A DNA stretch of 64,000 nucleotides, taken from positions 1 to 64,000 of the forward strand of contig NZ_JAGXJN010000026.1 in NCBI RefSeq assembly GCF_019091455.1. Reading direction: 5' to 3'. Below the pieces are notes generated by a model. It was not told the DNA's origin. It made no database searches and saw only the letters and a program-made list of their open reading frames with translations. The DNA comes from Chitinophaga sp. GbtcB8 (lineage in GTDB: Bacteria; Bacteroidota; Bacteroidia; Chitinophagales; Chitinophagaceae). A program made the position numbers and the translations under genes. Position 1 is the first letter of the stretch; each line of letters begins with the position of its first letter. Of this stretch, positions 36,467-44,776 are shown piece after piece.

Positions 36467-37093
36467 ATGCACACAAAAAATATTATAACCGCAGGATTAC
36501 CTGTGAACGAAGCTCAAAAGGCTTTGGTGATGATACATGGACGGGGTGGCAGCGCTGAGGACATTCTCAGCCTGGCGCCTCACCTGGCGGTGCAAAATTT
36601 TGCGCTGCTGGCGCCGCAGGCCAGCGGTAACAGCTGGTACCCCAACTCATTCTTAGCAGCGCCGGAGCGCAATGAACCCTGGTTAACAGCTGCGCTAAAT
36701 GTGTTAAAAGCAATAACAGAAGACCTGCAACAGCAGGGTATTACAGCGGAGCAAACCTATTTCCTGGGTTTTTCACAGGGCGCCTGCCTGATGCTGGAAT
36801 TTATTACACGTAATGCCACTAAATATGGCGGCGCAGCTGCTTTTACCGGTGGGTTGATCGGCGATAAGATCTATCCTGAAAATTATAAGGGCGACTTTAA
36901 TGGCACCCCCATCTTCATAGGCAGCAGCAACCCAGATATGCATGTGCCTGTTGAGCGCGTGTACGCTACTGCAAACATATTGCAGGATAAACATGCGCAG
37001 GTTATCCTTAAAGTATATGATAATATGGGCCATACCATTAACCAGGATGAGCTTGGCCAGGTAAATAAACATATTTTCGGCGCTATGGAGTAG
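36467..37093 (+). CDS. Phospholipase/carboxylesterase-family hydrolase (MhqD-like)
   Basis: 208 residues. Alpha/beta hydrolase with the oxyanion segment ALVMIHGRGGSAEDI, nucleophile GFSQGACLMLEF (Ser near residue 105), acid in SSNPDMHVPVERV and catalytic His in NMGHTINQDEL. The size and motifs are those of the dienelactone-hydrolase/carboxylesterase group that includes MhqD. It is last of the pirin-dioxygenase-esterase unit and is probably involved in processing ring-cleavage or conjugated products. Confidence 0.87.
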   Translation: MHTKNIITAGLPVNEAQKALVMIHGRGGSAEDILSLAPHLAVQNFALLAPQASGNSWYPNSFLAAPERNEPWLTAALNVLKAITEDLQQQGITAEQTYFLGFSQGACLMLEFITRNATKYGGAAAFTGGLIGDKIYPENYKGDFNGTPIFIGSSNPDMHVPVERVYATANILQDKHAQVILKVYDNMGHTINQDELGQVNKHIFGAME

Positions 37094-37147
37094 CTGGTAT
37101 TTGCAAAGGCTATTGTGTATATTTGGATAGTAGCCAACAGCTGTTAT

Positions 37148-37699
37148 ATGGAGCCTGCCGGGATCAAGCAAAGGGTTGTCTTTTACAACGGGGTTGCCAA
37201 CCTCTTCTGGTCCGTATTGAACCTGCTGCCCATTTATATTTACTGTTACAGTTCAGTAGCGCCACTGTGGCTGTATGTGGCCGGCGCCATCAGCATCATT
37301 ACACTGTTCCTTCCCCGGAGTGTTTTAAATAAATTGCAGCTGGGCACTACCACAGCCGTGTACCATAAGCTGGGCGTACATTATATAAACCAGGTTACGC
37401 AGAATGGTACTGTTATCAATAACCTGGTCCGCAGAAAATATCCGCACTATAAGGTGGTGGGCAATACGCGACAGGCCATTCAGCTGCATTACCGGAAAAC
37501 GTATATGTTTGAACGTTTCCATTACGTGCTGCTTTGTTTTTTTATTTGCATCATGATCTATGCGCTGGTGCAAAAACAATATGCCTGGGCGGGAATTTTA
37601 CTGCTTACCAATATCCTGTACAATATGTATCCTATTTTACTGCAGCAGTATGTGAGGATAAAGCTGGAGCCTTTTGTTTCCCATTCTTCCATAAAATAA
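37148..37699 (+). CDS. Membrane protein, possibly CrtO-like acyltransferase
   Basis: 183 residues with four hydrophobic segments: LFWSVLNLLPIYIYCYSS, LWLYVAGAISIITLFLP, YVLLCFFICIMIYALV and WAGILLLTNILYNMYPILLQ. The middle part is soluble (KLQLGTTTAVYHKLGVHYIN, RRKYPHYKVVGNTRQAIQLH). The end TNILYNMYPILLQQYVRIKL resembles the conserved C-terminus of glycosyl-4,4'-diaponeurosporenoate acyltransferases, but no other carotenoid gene is nearby. Function is therefore tentative. The ATG at 37115 is an alternative start. Confidence 0.5.
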   Translation: MEPAGIKQRVVFYNGVANLFWSVLNLLPIYIYCYSSVAPLWLYVAGAISIITLFLPRSVLNKLQLGTTTAVYHKLGVHYINQVTQNGTVINNLVRRKYPHYKVVGNTRQAIQLHYRKTYMFERFHYVLLCFFICIMIYALVQKQYAWAGILLLTNILYNMYPILLQQYVRIKLEPFVSHSSIK

Positions 37700-37771
37700 G
37701 GCAACTGTTTTAAACAGCATGCTTTATTTTTTTTAATCCACCAGGTAAAACAATACTTACTCTTTTTATCC

Positions 37772-37912
37772 CATACATTTTACCTGGATCTGCAAAACCT
37801 TACGAACAATGAAAATGTGCTGACGCAGCAGTATAATACGGCTAAAAATGCGGTGGGTACGGCGTACCAGATCGGTTTTTTCCCGGATTTCCTGTACCGG
37901 CTGCGGTTTTAA
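37772..37912 (+). pseudogene. C-terminal remnant of a TonB-dependent receptor
   Basis: About 46 codons read HTFYLDLQNLTNNENVLTQQ, then YNTAKNAVGTAYQIGFFPDF and LYRLRF before TAA. This is the typical last barrel strands of Bacteroidota TonB-dependent receptors (YLDVQNxTNxxN...Y-QxGxxPxF...F). No start codon, plug or earlier barrel precedes it; upstream is the stop of the membrane-protein gene in the same frame. It is the leftover of a deleted receptor gene. A terminator follows. Confidence 0.75.
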
Positions 37913-37915
37913 GGC

Positions 37916-37953
37916 AAAAAAAAAAGGTCCCGGTGTTCACCAGGACCTTTTTT
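37916..37953. terminator. Bidirectional rho-independent terminator
   Basis: AAAAAAGGTCC and GGACCTTTTTTT flank an inner CGGTG/CACC pair, giving a strong stem with A-run and T-run on opposite sides. On the minus strand it lies 26 bp after the cold-shock gene stop. On the plus strand it closes the receptor remnant. Confidence 0.85.
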
Positions 37954-37978
37954 ACAGGTATAAAAAAAGAGATTAGTC

Positions 37979-38182
37979 TTAGTCTATGCGTCTAACATTA
38001 ACAGCATTCATACCTTTTCTGCCTTCCTGCAGCTCAAATTCAACGCGGTCGTCGGCTTGGATCTCGTGTACGAGACCATTTACGTGTACAAAAGTTTCTT
38101 TATTGGATTCATCATGTTTAATGAAGCCGAAGCCTTTTGTCTCGTTAAAGAACTTTACAGTTCCTTGGAATTTTGTGTTCAT
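37979..38182 (-). CDS. Cold-shock domain protein (CspA family)
   Basis: 67 residues, full length for the family. RNP1 KGFGFIKHD (16-24) and RNP2 ETFVHVNGL (29-37) carry the aromatic residues that bind single-stranded RNA/DNA. It acts as an RNA chaperone that melts structured mRNA. The upstream spacer to the divergent desaturase gene is 271 bp, leaving room for a long leader RNA as in many cold-shock genes. A perfect TAnnTTTG box lies at 38246-38239. Confidence 0.96.
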   Translation of the reverse strand: MNTKFQGTVKFFNETKGFGFIKHDESNKETFVHVNGLVHEIQADDRVEFELQEGRKGMNAVNVRRID

Positions 38183-38238
38183 TTGTAAATTTTAAAAAAC
38201 TAATAAAGGTGCAAGTTAGTCTTAAGCATTGAATAAAC

Positions 38239-38246
38239 CAAATATA
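38239..38246 (-). promoter_or_regulatory. Candidate -7 promoter element of the cold-shock gene
   Basis: On the minus strand TATATTTG matches TAnnTTTG exactly and would start transcription about 50 bases before the ATG at 38182. The -33 region at the expected distance has no clear TTG, so the call is tentative. Confidence 0.4.
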
Positions 38247-38453
38247 TTCTGCTGGATTACAGCCTCTTCACTTTAAATAACATGCTCATAACATAGTTAT
38301 GATTTTTTTAACATAGAAAAGACTATCTTAGTTGCAGATATAGGCATTTAACTTTAGCTGATTTGAGTTTACATTAAATATTTTCCTTCTCAGTGAATCT
38401 TCAATTGCCACACCTTATTGATTGTCCGAACTAAAAATTATCCATAATTCAAC

Positions 38454-39539
38454 ATGGCAAAAATCACTTTTAATAACAAGAATGCTTTCTTTTTTCAATC
38501 ATTGAAAGCAGCCATTGAAGTGTATTTCAAAGAGAACAACATAAAAAAAACAGGTAACAGGCGCCTGTATATTAAAACGGCTGTATTGATCCCCGGCGCT
38601 ATTGGAATGTACCTGTTGCTGCTGTTTGTGACGATGCCGGCCTTAGCGGGTATCTTAATAAGCGGTGTATTAGGTTTTGTGCTGGCTTGTATTGGTTTTA
38701 ACGTGATGCACGATGCCTGCCACGGCAGCTATTCCCGTAAACCCTGGGTAAATGAGGTACTGGGCCTTACCTTAAATGCATTGGGCAGCAATGCCTTTAT
38801 CTGGAAACAGAAACATAACATTATACACCATACCTATACGAATGTAGACGGTGTGGATGATGATATTGCCAAAAGCCCGGTGATCCGCCAGTGCAGCACC
38901 CAGCGCTGGGTACCCATGCACCGTGTGCAGCATATTTACCTGCCGCTTATTTACAGCCTTTCCTCCATCCTGTGGGTGTTCCTCACAGATTTTATCAAAT
39001 ACCTGGGCCGTAAAGTATATAAAACGCCGCTGCAGCCCATGAAGCTGAATGATCACATTATTTTCTGGGCCAGCAAAGTATTGTACCTGGTATTTTATAT
39101 ACTGATCCCCATTTTATTGGTGGGCACGCAGGCCTGGCTGGTAGGCTTTTTAGTGATGCATGCTGTAATGGGCTTTACCCTGTCTATTGTATTCCAGCTG
39201 GCGCATGTGGTAGAGGAAACTGAATTTGAGACCGTAGCGGATGAAGATAAAGTGATTGAGAACGAGTGGGCTATTCACCAGATAAAAACTACGGCTAATT
39301 TTGCACCCGGCAGCAAGGTAGTTTCCTGGTTTGCCGGCGGACTGAATTACCAGATAGAACACCATTTATTTCCCCGCATCAGCCATGTGCACTACCCTGC
39401 TATCAGTAAAATAGTAAAAGCTAAATGTGACGAATATGGCCTGCCTTATAACAGCATTCCTACTATGATGGAAGCTGTAAGATCGCATTTCCGTTTAATG
39501 AAAGCATTGGGCGAAAGGCCGGTATTAGTACAAGCATAA
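38454..39539 (+). CDS. Membrane fatty-acid desaturase
   Basis: 361 residues. The three histidine boxes are VMHDACHGSYS (near residue 87), KHNIIHHTYTN (near 122) and YQIEHHLFPRISHVHY (near 303), binding a di-iron centre. The QxxHH third box belongs to the front-end/linoleoyl-type group. Hydrophobic helix pairs LIPGAIGMYLLLLFVTMPAL and VLYLVFYILIPILLVGTQ anchor it. It introduces a double bond into acyl chains, increasing membrane fluidity. Divergent placement next to a cold-shock gene suggests a shared low-temperature response. Confidence 0.92.
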   Translation: MAKITFNNKNAFFFQSLKAAIEVYFKENNIKKTGNRRLYIKTAVLIPGAIGMYLLLLFVTMPALAGILISGVLGFVLACIGFNVMHDACHGSYSRKPWVNEVLGLTLNALGSNAFIWKQKHNIIHHTYTNVDGVDDDIAKSPVIRQCSTQRWVPMHRVQHIYLPLIYSLSSILWVFLTDFIKYLGRKVYKTPLQPMKLNDHIIFWASKVLYLVFYILIPILLVGTQAWLVGFLVMHAVMGFTLSIVFQLAHVVEETEFETVADEDKVIENEWAIHQIKTTANFAPGSKVVSWFAGGLNYQIEHHLFPRISHVHYPAISKIVKAKCDEYGLPYNSIPTMMEAVRSHFRLMKALGERPVLVQA

Positions 39540-39666
39540 AGGATAAAGCAGAAAGCTGAAAGCATTGGAGCGGATTAGTTCCCTTGCTTTCAGCTTTCTG
39601 CTTTATATTTTTAGCCCTGCAATACGCATTAAGCTTTCAGCTTTCAGCTTTGCGCTTTCTGCTTCC
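39538..39666. repeat. AAAGC-class palindromic element F
   Basis: Begins at the desaturase stop. The left arm is AAAGGATAAAGCAGAAAGCT. The right arms are CTTGCTTTCAGCTTTCTGCT and AAGCTTTCAGCTTTCAGCTT near 39585-39660. The core is GCATTGGAGCGGATTAG, without its partner core. It sits between convergent genes (desaturase and MscS), so it may terminate both. Confidence 0.75.
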
Positions 39667-39667
39667 C

Positions 39668-42031
39668 TCACCCCACTTCCACTCCCGCTGCTTTCAACGC
39701 CTGGTATACCTGCAGCAGCAGCTCACTTTTTACTTTATGTTCATTGGCAATATTGCTGATCCAGCATAATACGCGCAGCCCGCATTCCTTATCATTTACG
39801 TGGGTGAACAGGATATCAACGGGCATTTTATGCATTACCTGGGCATGTGCCTGGATGGTTTGCTGAATGGCTTCCTGCGCGGCAGGCAGCTTTTCCGTGG
39901 GGCTGATAGTAACCGGCAGCTCAATACGGATGTGATCATTGGTAAGCGTCCAGTTAGTGAGCTGGCCGGACAGCAGCTGCCCGTTGGGTACCACCACTTC
40001 TGCCCCATCGGTGGTAAGCAGGCGGCTGGCACGGATGCCAATATCTTTTACCCGTCCTTTTTTGTCGGATATTTCCACGTAATCACCCAGCTGCAGCGGC
40101 CGTTCAAAAATGAGAATGATACCGGAGATGAGGTTGTTCACAATGTCCTGCAAACCCAGGCCAATACCTACACCCAGGGCGCCCAGCACAATGGTGATCT
40201 TATCTATGGGCAGCCCGGTGGCGGCAATGGCCAGTAAAAAGCCACATACTATTACGCATAAACGGATCATTACCAGGCGGGGGCCTCTGCGGGTAATTTC
40301 CCCGCTGAAACCATCTTCCGTTTCCCCAAAGAAATAACCAATGTATTTCTGCAATACGTTGGCTACGTACAGGATAAACACCAGCATAACCATACTTGCA
40401 AAGGTAAAACGGGTGCTGCCTATCCTATGCGGCTCATTCAGCAGGTGCAAAATACCCTGCAGCAGAAAATCATATAAATTAAGATTGGTGGTAAAGATAA
40501 TGAGCCAGCAAATAACCACCCCTATAGAAAGCAGCTTGCTAAGCTTACCCTGTATGCGCTCATAGTTCAGCAGGCTTTTGGTATCGGCTGTTACGCGGCT
40601 GCTCAGCATTTGCACATAAAACGCTTCGGTAATCATTTGTATGAACACCGCAAGGCCAATGATCTGTATAAGGCTGTAGATGGAGGCGGTTCCAAACACT
40701 TTGGCCATGCTGATGCGGCCAAACAGGTTACAGAAAGCTGCCAGCAGGTTCAGTCCTATGTAAATGAAAGACACAATGCGGATGAACTTTTTCATAGGCA
40801 GCTCCTCCCGGATGCGGGGCAGGAACAGCCACCCGAATAATACAGAGGTTATGTTCAGTACCAGCAAAGCAATACGGGTAGACAGCCTGGGCGTAATAAT
40901 GGCATTGGTAAAGGAATACAGCAGGTAAAAGATCACAATGGCCACCCAGCAATAGAACAGGCGTTTAGGCCAGCGGCGCAGGAAAAGGATGGTGAGCGTA
41001 AGCAGCAGGAAGAACTGCATCATTTCCACGTAGGCGGAAGGCGGCCGCAGATCAAAGAACGGCGCCATGCTTAGCGCTACTACCAGCGCGGCCAGCACAG
41101 GTATGGGCTTAATATATTTAAATGCCGCTTCTGTTATTACCTGCTGCTGCCCGGCATGGCGTATTTTACGGAAGGCGTTAAACACCCAGCCGAAATACAC
41201 CAGGGCTATCAATATTAACCAGAGCCAGTTATCCTTGTGCGCCCGGAAATAATACCCCAGCATTTTGCGCTGCCCGGCGTATGACTTACGCGCCAGGGCC
41301 ATTACCTCCACACTGGTTTTGTTACTATCCGCTACCTCCCACAGGTAGTTATACTCCTTGCTGAATGACTGCATGCCGGACTGGCGGATACGGTCGCGCA
41401 CATCATCCTGCAGCTCTATCAGCACAAAATAACTTTTGGATACATTGGCCTGCAGCTGCGCAATACGCGTTTGGTTGGCTTTGGCAGAGCGGCGCGCCAG
41501 CTTCCAGTTCTTTTTAATATCGGCCATTTCATCCAGGTAAAGCTTTTGCAGCAGGCTATCCTTACGTAGCTGCTGCATTACCTCATCTTTGGCAAAACCA
41601 CGCATTTCCATTTGCATGGTCACTAACTGGCGGTTGTACTTAAACAGGGAAGTACGCCAGCCATCCAGGCGCTGCTGCATATCGCCCATAAGCACCTGGA
41701 AGGTGAGCAGGTTTTTGATATTGAGCACACTGCTGTATACTGACAGGTTTTCCTTAATGATCTGGATGTTGGATTGAATGTCCGGCAGGTCCTGCTCAAT
41801 TTCGGTGGTGTTAAAACCATCTTCCGTAACGTTGTTGATACGGGTGAGGGTTTGCTGTACCTTTTCTATTTTCTGGAGAATGCTGTCTGCAAAACCGGGG
41901 CGTTCCCTGTTCTGGTTACCGGCAGAATCCCTTGGCGGGCGTGCGGTTTGTGCCCACAGGGCCATGGGCAGTAAGCACACAAAGGCGAGTAACAGCCCTT
42001 TGCGGCGGTTCAATGAGGTATATGGTTGCAC
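39668..42031 (-). CDS. Large MscS-family mechanosensitive channel (MscK/MscM-like)
   Basis: 787 residues. Signal peptide (KGLLLAFVCLLPMALWAQ), then a periplasmic coiled-coil region to about residue 250 (QDDVRDRIRQSGMQSFSKEY). About ten helices follow, including LIALVYFGWVFNAFRKI. The MscS core has the pore helix and vestibule: VLGALGVGIGLGLQDIVNNL, SGIILIFERPLQLGDYVEI and GIRASRLLTTDGAEVVVPNG. It opens when membrane tension rises, releasing solutes during hypo-osmotic shock. It is several times the size of E. coli MscS. No operon partner. Confidence 0.92.
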   Translation of the reverse strand: MQPYTSLNRRKGLLLAFVCLLPMALWAQTARPPRDSAGNQNRERPGFADSILQKIEKVQQTLTRINNVTEDGFNTTEIEQDLPDIQSNIQIIKENLSVYSSVLNIKNLLTFQVLMGDMQQRLDGWRTSLFKYNRQLVTMQMEMRGFAKDEVMQQLRKDSLLQKLYLDEMADIKKNWKLARRSAKANQTRIAQLQANVSKSYFVLIELQDDVRDRIRQSGMQSFSKEYNYLWEVADSNKTSVEVMALARKSYAGQRKMLGYYFRAHKDNWLWLILIALVYFGWVFNAFRKIRHAGQQQVITEAAFKYIKPIPVLAALVVALSMAPFFDLRPPSAYVEMMQFFLLLTLTILFLRRWPKRLFYCWVAIVIFYLLYSFTNAIITPRLSTRIALLVLNITSVLFGWLFLPRIREELPMKKFIRIVSFIYIGLNLLAAFCNLFGRISMAKVFGTASIYSLIQIIGLAVFIQMITEAFYVQMLSSRVTADTKSLLNYERIQGKLSKLLSIGVVICWLIIFTTNLNLYDFLLQGILHLLNEPHRIGSTRFTFASMVMLVFILYVANVLQKYIGYFFGETEDGFSGEITRRGPRLVMIRLCVIVCGFLLAIAATGLPIDKITIVLGALGVGIGLGLQDIVNNLISGIILIFERPLQLGDYVEISDKKGRVKDIGIRASRLLTTDGAEVVVPNGQLLSGQLTNWTLTNDHIRIELPVTISPTEKLPAAQEAIQQTIQAHAQVMHKMPVDILFTHVNDKECGLRVLCWISNIANEHKVKSELLLQVYQALKAAGVEVG

Positions 42032-42109
42032 TGCTAGCGTATAATATCGGAAGGGAATAGCCCCTTCTGAGGGGCAAGAGTAGTGATTTTTTAGGAGAAA
42101 TGTAAATTA

Positions 42110-42183
42110 AAAATAAGCTGTTAGTGGTTAGTAGCTAGTTGTTAATAAGGAATAAGGCCGCTAACCACTAACAGCTTTTATTC
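42110..42183. repeat. GTTAGTGGTTAG-class hairpin
   Basis: AAGCTGTTAGTGGTTAG (42115-42131) is an exact inverted partner of CTAACCACTAACAGCTT (42161-42177), giving a 17-bp perfect stem with a 29-nt loop. The element ends on the stop codon of the gene at 42178. It probably functions as a terminator of that minus-strand gene, and the word is unlike any other element in the window. Confidence 0.8.
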
Positions 42184-42723
42184 GCCGCTACCCTTTTCGC
42201 CTGTAAACCAGTGTTCCTTATCCCGGAACAATACGTTAAAGGTGGTGAGGGAGCCGTAAATGCGGGTAATATACTGCTGCATGTTCACCTTATCGTCATC
42301 GCTGAGCAGCTTGTGGCTGTTGATCTGCTGTTCCAGCACCCGCAGGCGGTCGCGTACCATTACGATCTTGTGAAAGAACGCTTCCAGCGGTATTTCCTTG
42401 GGTTTTAAGGCAGCATCTGCAGGCTGCAGGATCAGGGTACCTTTAGACCAGCGGTCGCCAATGGGCACTATTTCAGAAAAGCCACCCCAGAGGCGCAGGA
42501 TCTTTAACAGTGATTTTTCCACATCGGAGGTGGTTTCCAGCTCTGTGGTCTGGTTTTCGGCGTAGAGCACCTCAAACAGCGGATCGGTTTTGTCTATTTC
42601 TTCTATACCGCTGTTCATGAAGGTTACCACGTACTGGGCATACTTTACGCCGATAATTACCCCGGGGCCGTAACGGGCGTGTTGTACTCTGGAGCCCGGG
42701 CCTGCCGTTAATTCAACATCCAT
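42178..42723 (-). CDS. Uncharacterised protein with SH3/Tudor-like N-terminus
   Basis: 181 residues. The N-terminus PGSRVQHARYGPGVIIGVKY followed by AQYVVTFMNSGIEEIDKTDP has the spacing of a small SH3-like barrel like those at the C-terminus of UvrD/PcrA helicases (VxHxxFGxGxV). The rest is helical, with a long predicted coil around IVMVRDRLRVLEQQINSHKL. No catalytic motif. A nucleic-acid or polymerase contact is possible, but function is unknown. Its 3' end is set by the neighbouring hairpin repeat. Confidence 0.6.
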   Translation of the reverse strand: MDVELTAGPGSRVQHARYGPGVIIGVKYAQYVVTFMNSGIEEIDKTDPLFEVLYAENQTTELETTSDVEKSLLKILRLWGGFSEIVPIGDRWSKGTLILQPADAALKPKEIPLEAFFHKIVMVRDRLRVLEQQINSHKLLSDDDKVNMQQYITRIYGSLTTFNVLFRDKEHWFTGEKGSGE

Positions 42724-42727
42724 CAGG

Positions 42728-42822
42728 GATAAAATTTAGAAATGTAAAATGTAAAATTTCAAATCTTAAATGTAAAAGTATTAATGCATTACTAAGAAAT
42801 GCAAAATTTTAAATTAGATTCC
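42728..42822. repeat. AAATGTAAAATG-class word repeat
   Basis: TTTAGAAATGTAAAATGTAA and AAATTTCAAATCTTAAATGT repeat AAATGTAA-type words. AAATGCAAAATTTTAAATT closes the element at 42795-42813, with partial self-complementarity around AAATTT/AAATTT. It lies between two minus-strand genes. Very AT-rich; no ORF. Confidence 0.55.
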
Positions 42823-42823
42823 A

Positions 42824-43492
42824 TCATCCTTCATGAGGTTTTGCGCCGGGCAGGCGGCCGGCTATCCACTTAATTTGCCCGTTATGATTAGATTCATGCT
42901 CGCACACATGAAACCATTTACAATAGTTATTGGTGGGGCCCCAGGGCCAGTCTTTATCTACGGTCAGCAGCCATTTATCATCGCGTTTTTTAAATTCATC
43001 CAGGGTATGCTGCCGTACTTCTTTCAGGGTATCCAGGTAATAGTTCAGGTCATGGCCTTTAATGGCTTCCCGGGCAGGCTCGCCCAGCTCCGAGGCAATT
43101 GCCCAGCGTTTTTTATCGGCCTCGCTCCAATCGCCCCATTTTTTACCTTCAAAGGTATGGATCTGGTAAAAACGTTCGGTGGCGGCCAGGTGTAATAACA
43201 TGGCGCCAATGGTATTGGCCTTTGCATCATGCAGATAATCCAGGTCGGTGGTTTGCATTTTATTTACGGACATCAGTACTACAAAACGCATCCAGTCCAT
43301 CATAGATACCAGGGTACCTACCTGGGGGGAATAACCGGCTTTGGGGCCAATAATGTTTATATCATTTTCCACATTGGATACGGGGATACCGGCAGCCCAG
43401 CCGCCCAGGGGCAGCATACTGAGGCCGGTGGCAATGGTGGCGGTGCTCCTGAGGAAATTCCTCCTGTTAAGGAGCTGCTTTTCTGTTCGCAT
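42824..43492 (-). CDS. DinB-family protein with Tat signal
   Basis: 222 residues. The N-terminus has a twin-arginine signal NRRNFLRSTATIATGLSM followed by a hydrophobic stretch, so the folded protein is exported. The DinB four-helix bundle shows metal-ligand His candidates in MLLHLAATERFYQIH and WFHVCEHESNHNGQIKWIAG. DinB proteins include thiol transferases (bacillithiol or mycothiol dependent), but many are unassigned. An exported DinB protein is less usual and its substrate is unknown. Confidence 0.82.
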   Translation of the reverse strand: MRTEKQLLNRRNFLRSTATIATGLSMLPLGGWAAGIPVSNVENDINIIGPKAGYSPQVGTLVSMMDWMRFVVLMSVNKMQTTDLDYLHDAKANTIGAMLLHLAATERFYQIHTFEGKKWGDWSEADKKRWAIASELGEPAREAIKGHDLNYYLDTLKEVRQHTLDEFKKRDDKWLLTVDKDWPWGPTNNYCKWFHVCEHESNHNGQIKWIAGRLPGAKPHEG

Positions 43493-43517
43493 GGTGGGGA
43501 GATTTGGTTGAACAGGG

Positions 43518-43712
43518 AAATTAATAATTAATGATTAATAATTAATGATGGTGGAGGAGGATGAAGAGAGGTATTTCTGTTCTGCTTTTCATGTGCTATA
43601 TGATTACAAATGAATATTCTGAATGATCATGAAGTTTTCGGTATAACCGGTATTTGAAGTATTGGTGCTCATGATTATTAATTGTTCATTCTTAATTATT
43701 AATTAGTTTTAT
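43518..43712. repeat. ATTAATAATTAATG-class palindromic element
   Basis: The left arm 43518-43550 repeats AAATTAATAATTAATGATTA and ATAATTAATGATGG. The right arm 43673-43707 is GATTATTAATTGTTCATTCT and TAATTATTAATTAG. The roughly 120-bp middle has no gene. It lies between the divergent DinB and SMUG2 genes, so a terminator function is less natural here and it overlaps both promoters. Confidence 0.65.
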
Positions 43713-43715
43713 AGG

Positions 43716-44411
43716 ATGCAAACTTTTGCGGATCATGTGATCAAGTTTAACCGCTCACTGGAATTTAAAGGGGCCTTACCGCCCGGCATACAGATCATGA
43801 ATCCCTTCCGGGAGGCTGCTATTGCGGATGTAATGCAGCAGTTCTATAAAAAGTTCTACGATGATACGCACACGCGCCGCCTGATCCTGGGCATTAACCC
43901 GGGCAGGCTGGGCTCCGGCGCTACCGGCGTGCCTTTCAGCGATACTAAACGTTTGGCGGAGGAATGTGGTATCCCGGTTAAAGGGTTTAAAACGCATGAG
44001 CCATCCTCTGTTTTTGTGTATGATATGATACATGCCTATGGTGGTGTGCAGGCGTTTTACCAGGACTTTTACATCAGCTCCGTATGTCCGTTGGGGTTTA
44101 CTGCCGGCAATGGGAAGGATAAGGTGGTAAACTATAACTATTACGACAGCAAAGCATTAACCAATGCGGTGCATGATCTTATTGTGAGCAGCCTGCGCAA
44201 GCAGCTTGGTTTCGGTATCAGCACCAAAGTGTGTTATTGTATGGGCACGGGAAAAAATGCCGCATTCCTGCAGGCGCTGAATGAAAAGGAGCAATTTTTT
44301 GAGAAAATAGTTCCCCTGGAACATCCGCGGTTTGTGATGCAGTACAAAGTTAAAACCAAACAAGCCTATATTGATAAATACCTGGAGGCTTTTGAAGCCT
44401 ATTCACAATAA
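43716..44411 (+). CDS. SMUG2-type uracil-DNA glycosylase family protein (DUF4918)
   Basis: 231 residues. The water-activating motif LILGINPGRLGSGATGVPFS near residue 55 aligns with motif I of SMUG1 (GMNPGPFGMAQTGVPF). The conserved ISSVCPLGFTAGNGKDKVVN segment follows, and the DNA-intercalating motif II is VPLEHPRFVMQYK (His-Pro-Arg, near 207). The family removes uracil or related lesions, starting base-excision repair. The start at 43716 is directly after an ATTAAT element. A convergent small gene begins after a short hairpin. Confidence 0.87.
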   Translation: MQTFADHVIKFNRSLEFKGALPPGIQIMNPFREAAIADVMQQFYKKFYDDTHTRRLILGINPGRLGSGATGVPFSDTKRLAEECGIPVKGFKTHEPSSVFVYDMIHAYGGVQAFYQDFYISSVCPLGFTAGNGKDKVVNYNYYDSKALTNAVHDLIVSSLRKQLGFGISTKVCYCMGTGKNAAFLQALNEKEQFFEKIVPLEHPRFVMQYKVKTKQAYIDKYLEAFEAYSQ

Positions 44412-44431
44412 CAGAACAGCCAGGGAGGCTG

Positions 44432-44686
44432 TTAATCTTCCGCTTCATGCGGAACAGCTTCGGGCTTTTTGCCCAGCATACGCCTTATTTCATTGGCTTT
44501 TTCGTAGATGCTCACTGATTCTTCCAGCTCAATAGCACCGGTATTGGCAAGAAAATCCTGCATTTTCCTTCTGCCATTCACACATACCACCGTAATGGTG
44601 CCATCATCAAGAGCGTAAATAAACCGGCATTTCCGGATGCCATGCACCAGCGGGGATATCTGGTAATGGGTGATCATAAATTCCAT
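44432..44686 (-). CDS. Small uncharacterised protein
   Basis: 84 residues, MEFMITHYQISPLVHGIRKC at the N-terminus, then a beta-rich part (RFIYALDDGTITVVCVNGRR) and an acidic helical tail (EKANEIRRMLGKKPEAVPHE). No signal peptide or membrane segment. No family recognised. A 7-bp hairpin (AACAGCC/GGCTGTT, 44415-44433) at its 3' end may terminate both it and the SMUG2 gene. Confidence 0.55.
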   Translation of the reverse strand: MEFMITHYQISPLVHGIRKCRFIYALDDGTITVVCVNGRRKMQDFLANTGAIELEESVSIYEKANEIRRMLGKKPEAVPHEAED

Positions 44687-44776
44687 AGTATATGGCTTTA
44701 CTTGCAGGAAGTTAACAGTAATAAATTAAATAAAAAGTTAACTCGTTGTAAACGCCCAAAATTCCTGCCCCTCCTG

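Noticed and set aside
37148..37699. Carotenoid gene cluster suggested by the CrtO-like membrane protein
   Set aside because: No phytoene synthase, desaturase or glycosyltransferase nearby; the neighbouring desaturase is of the fatty-acid type.
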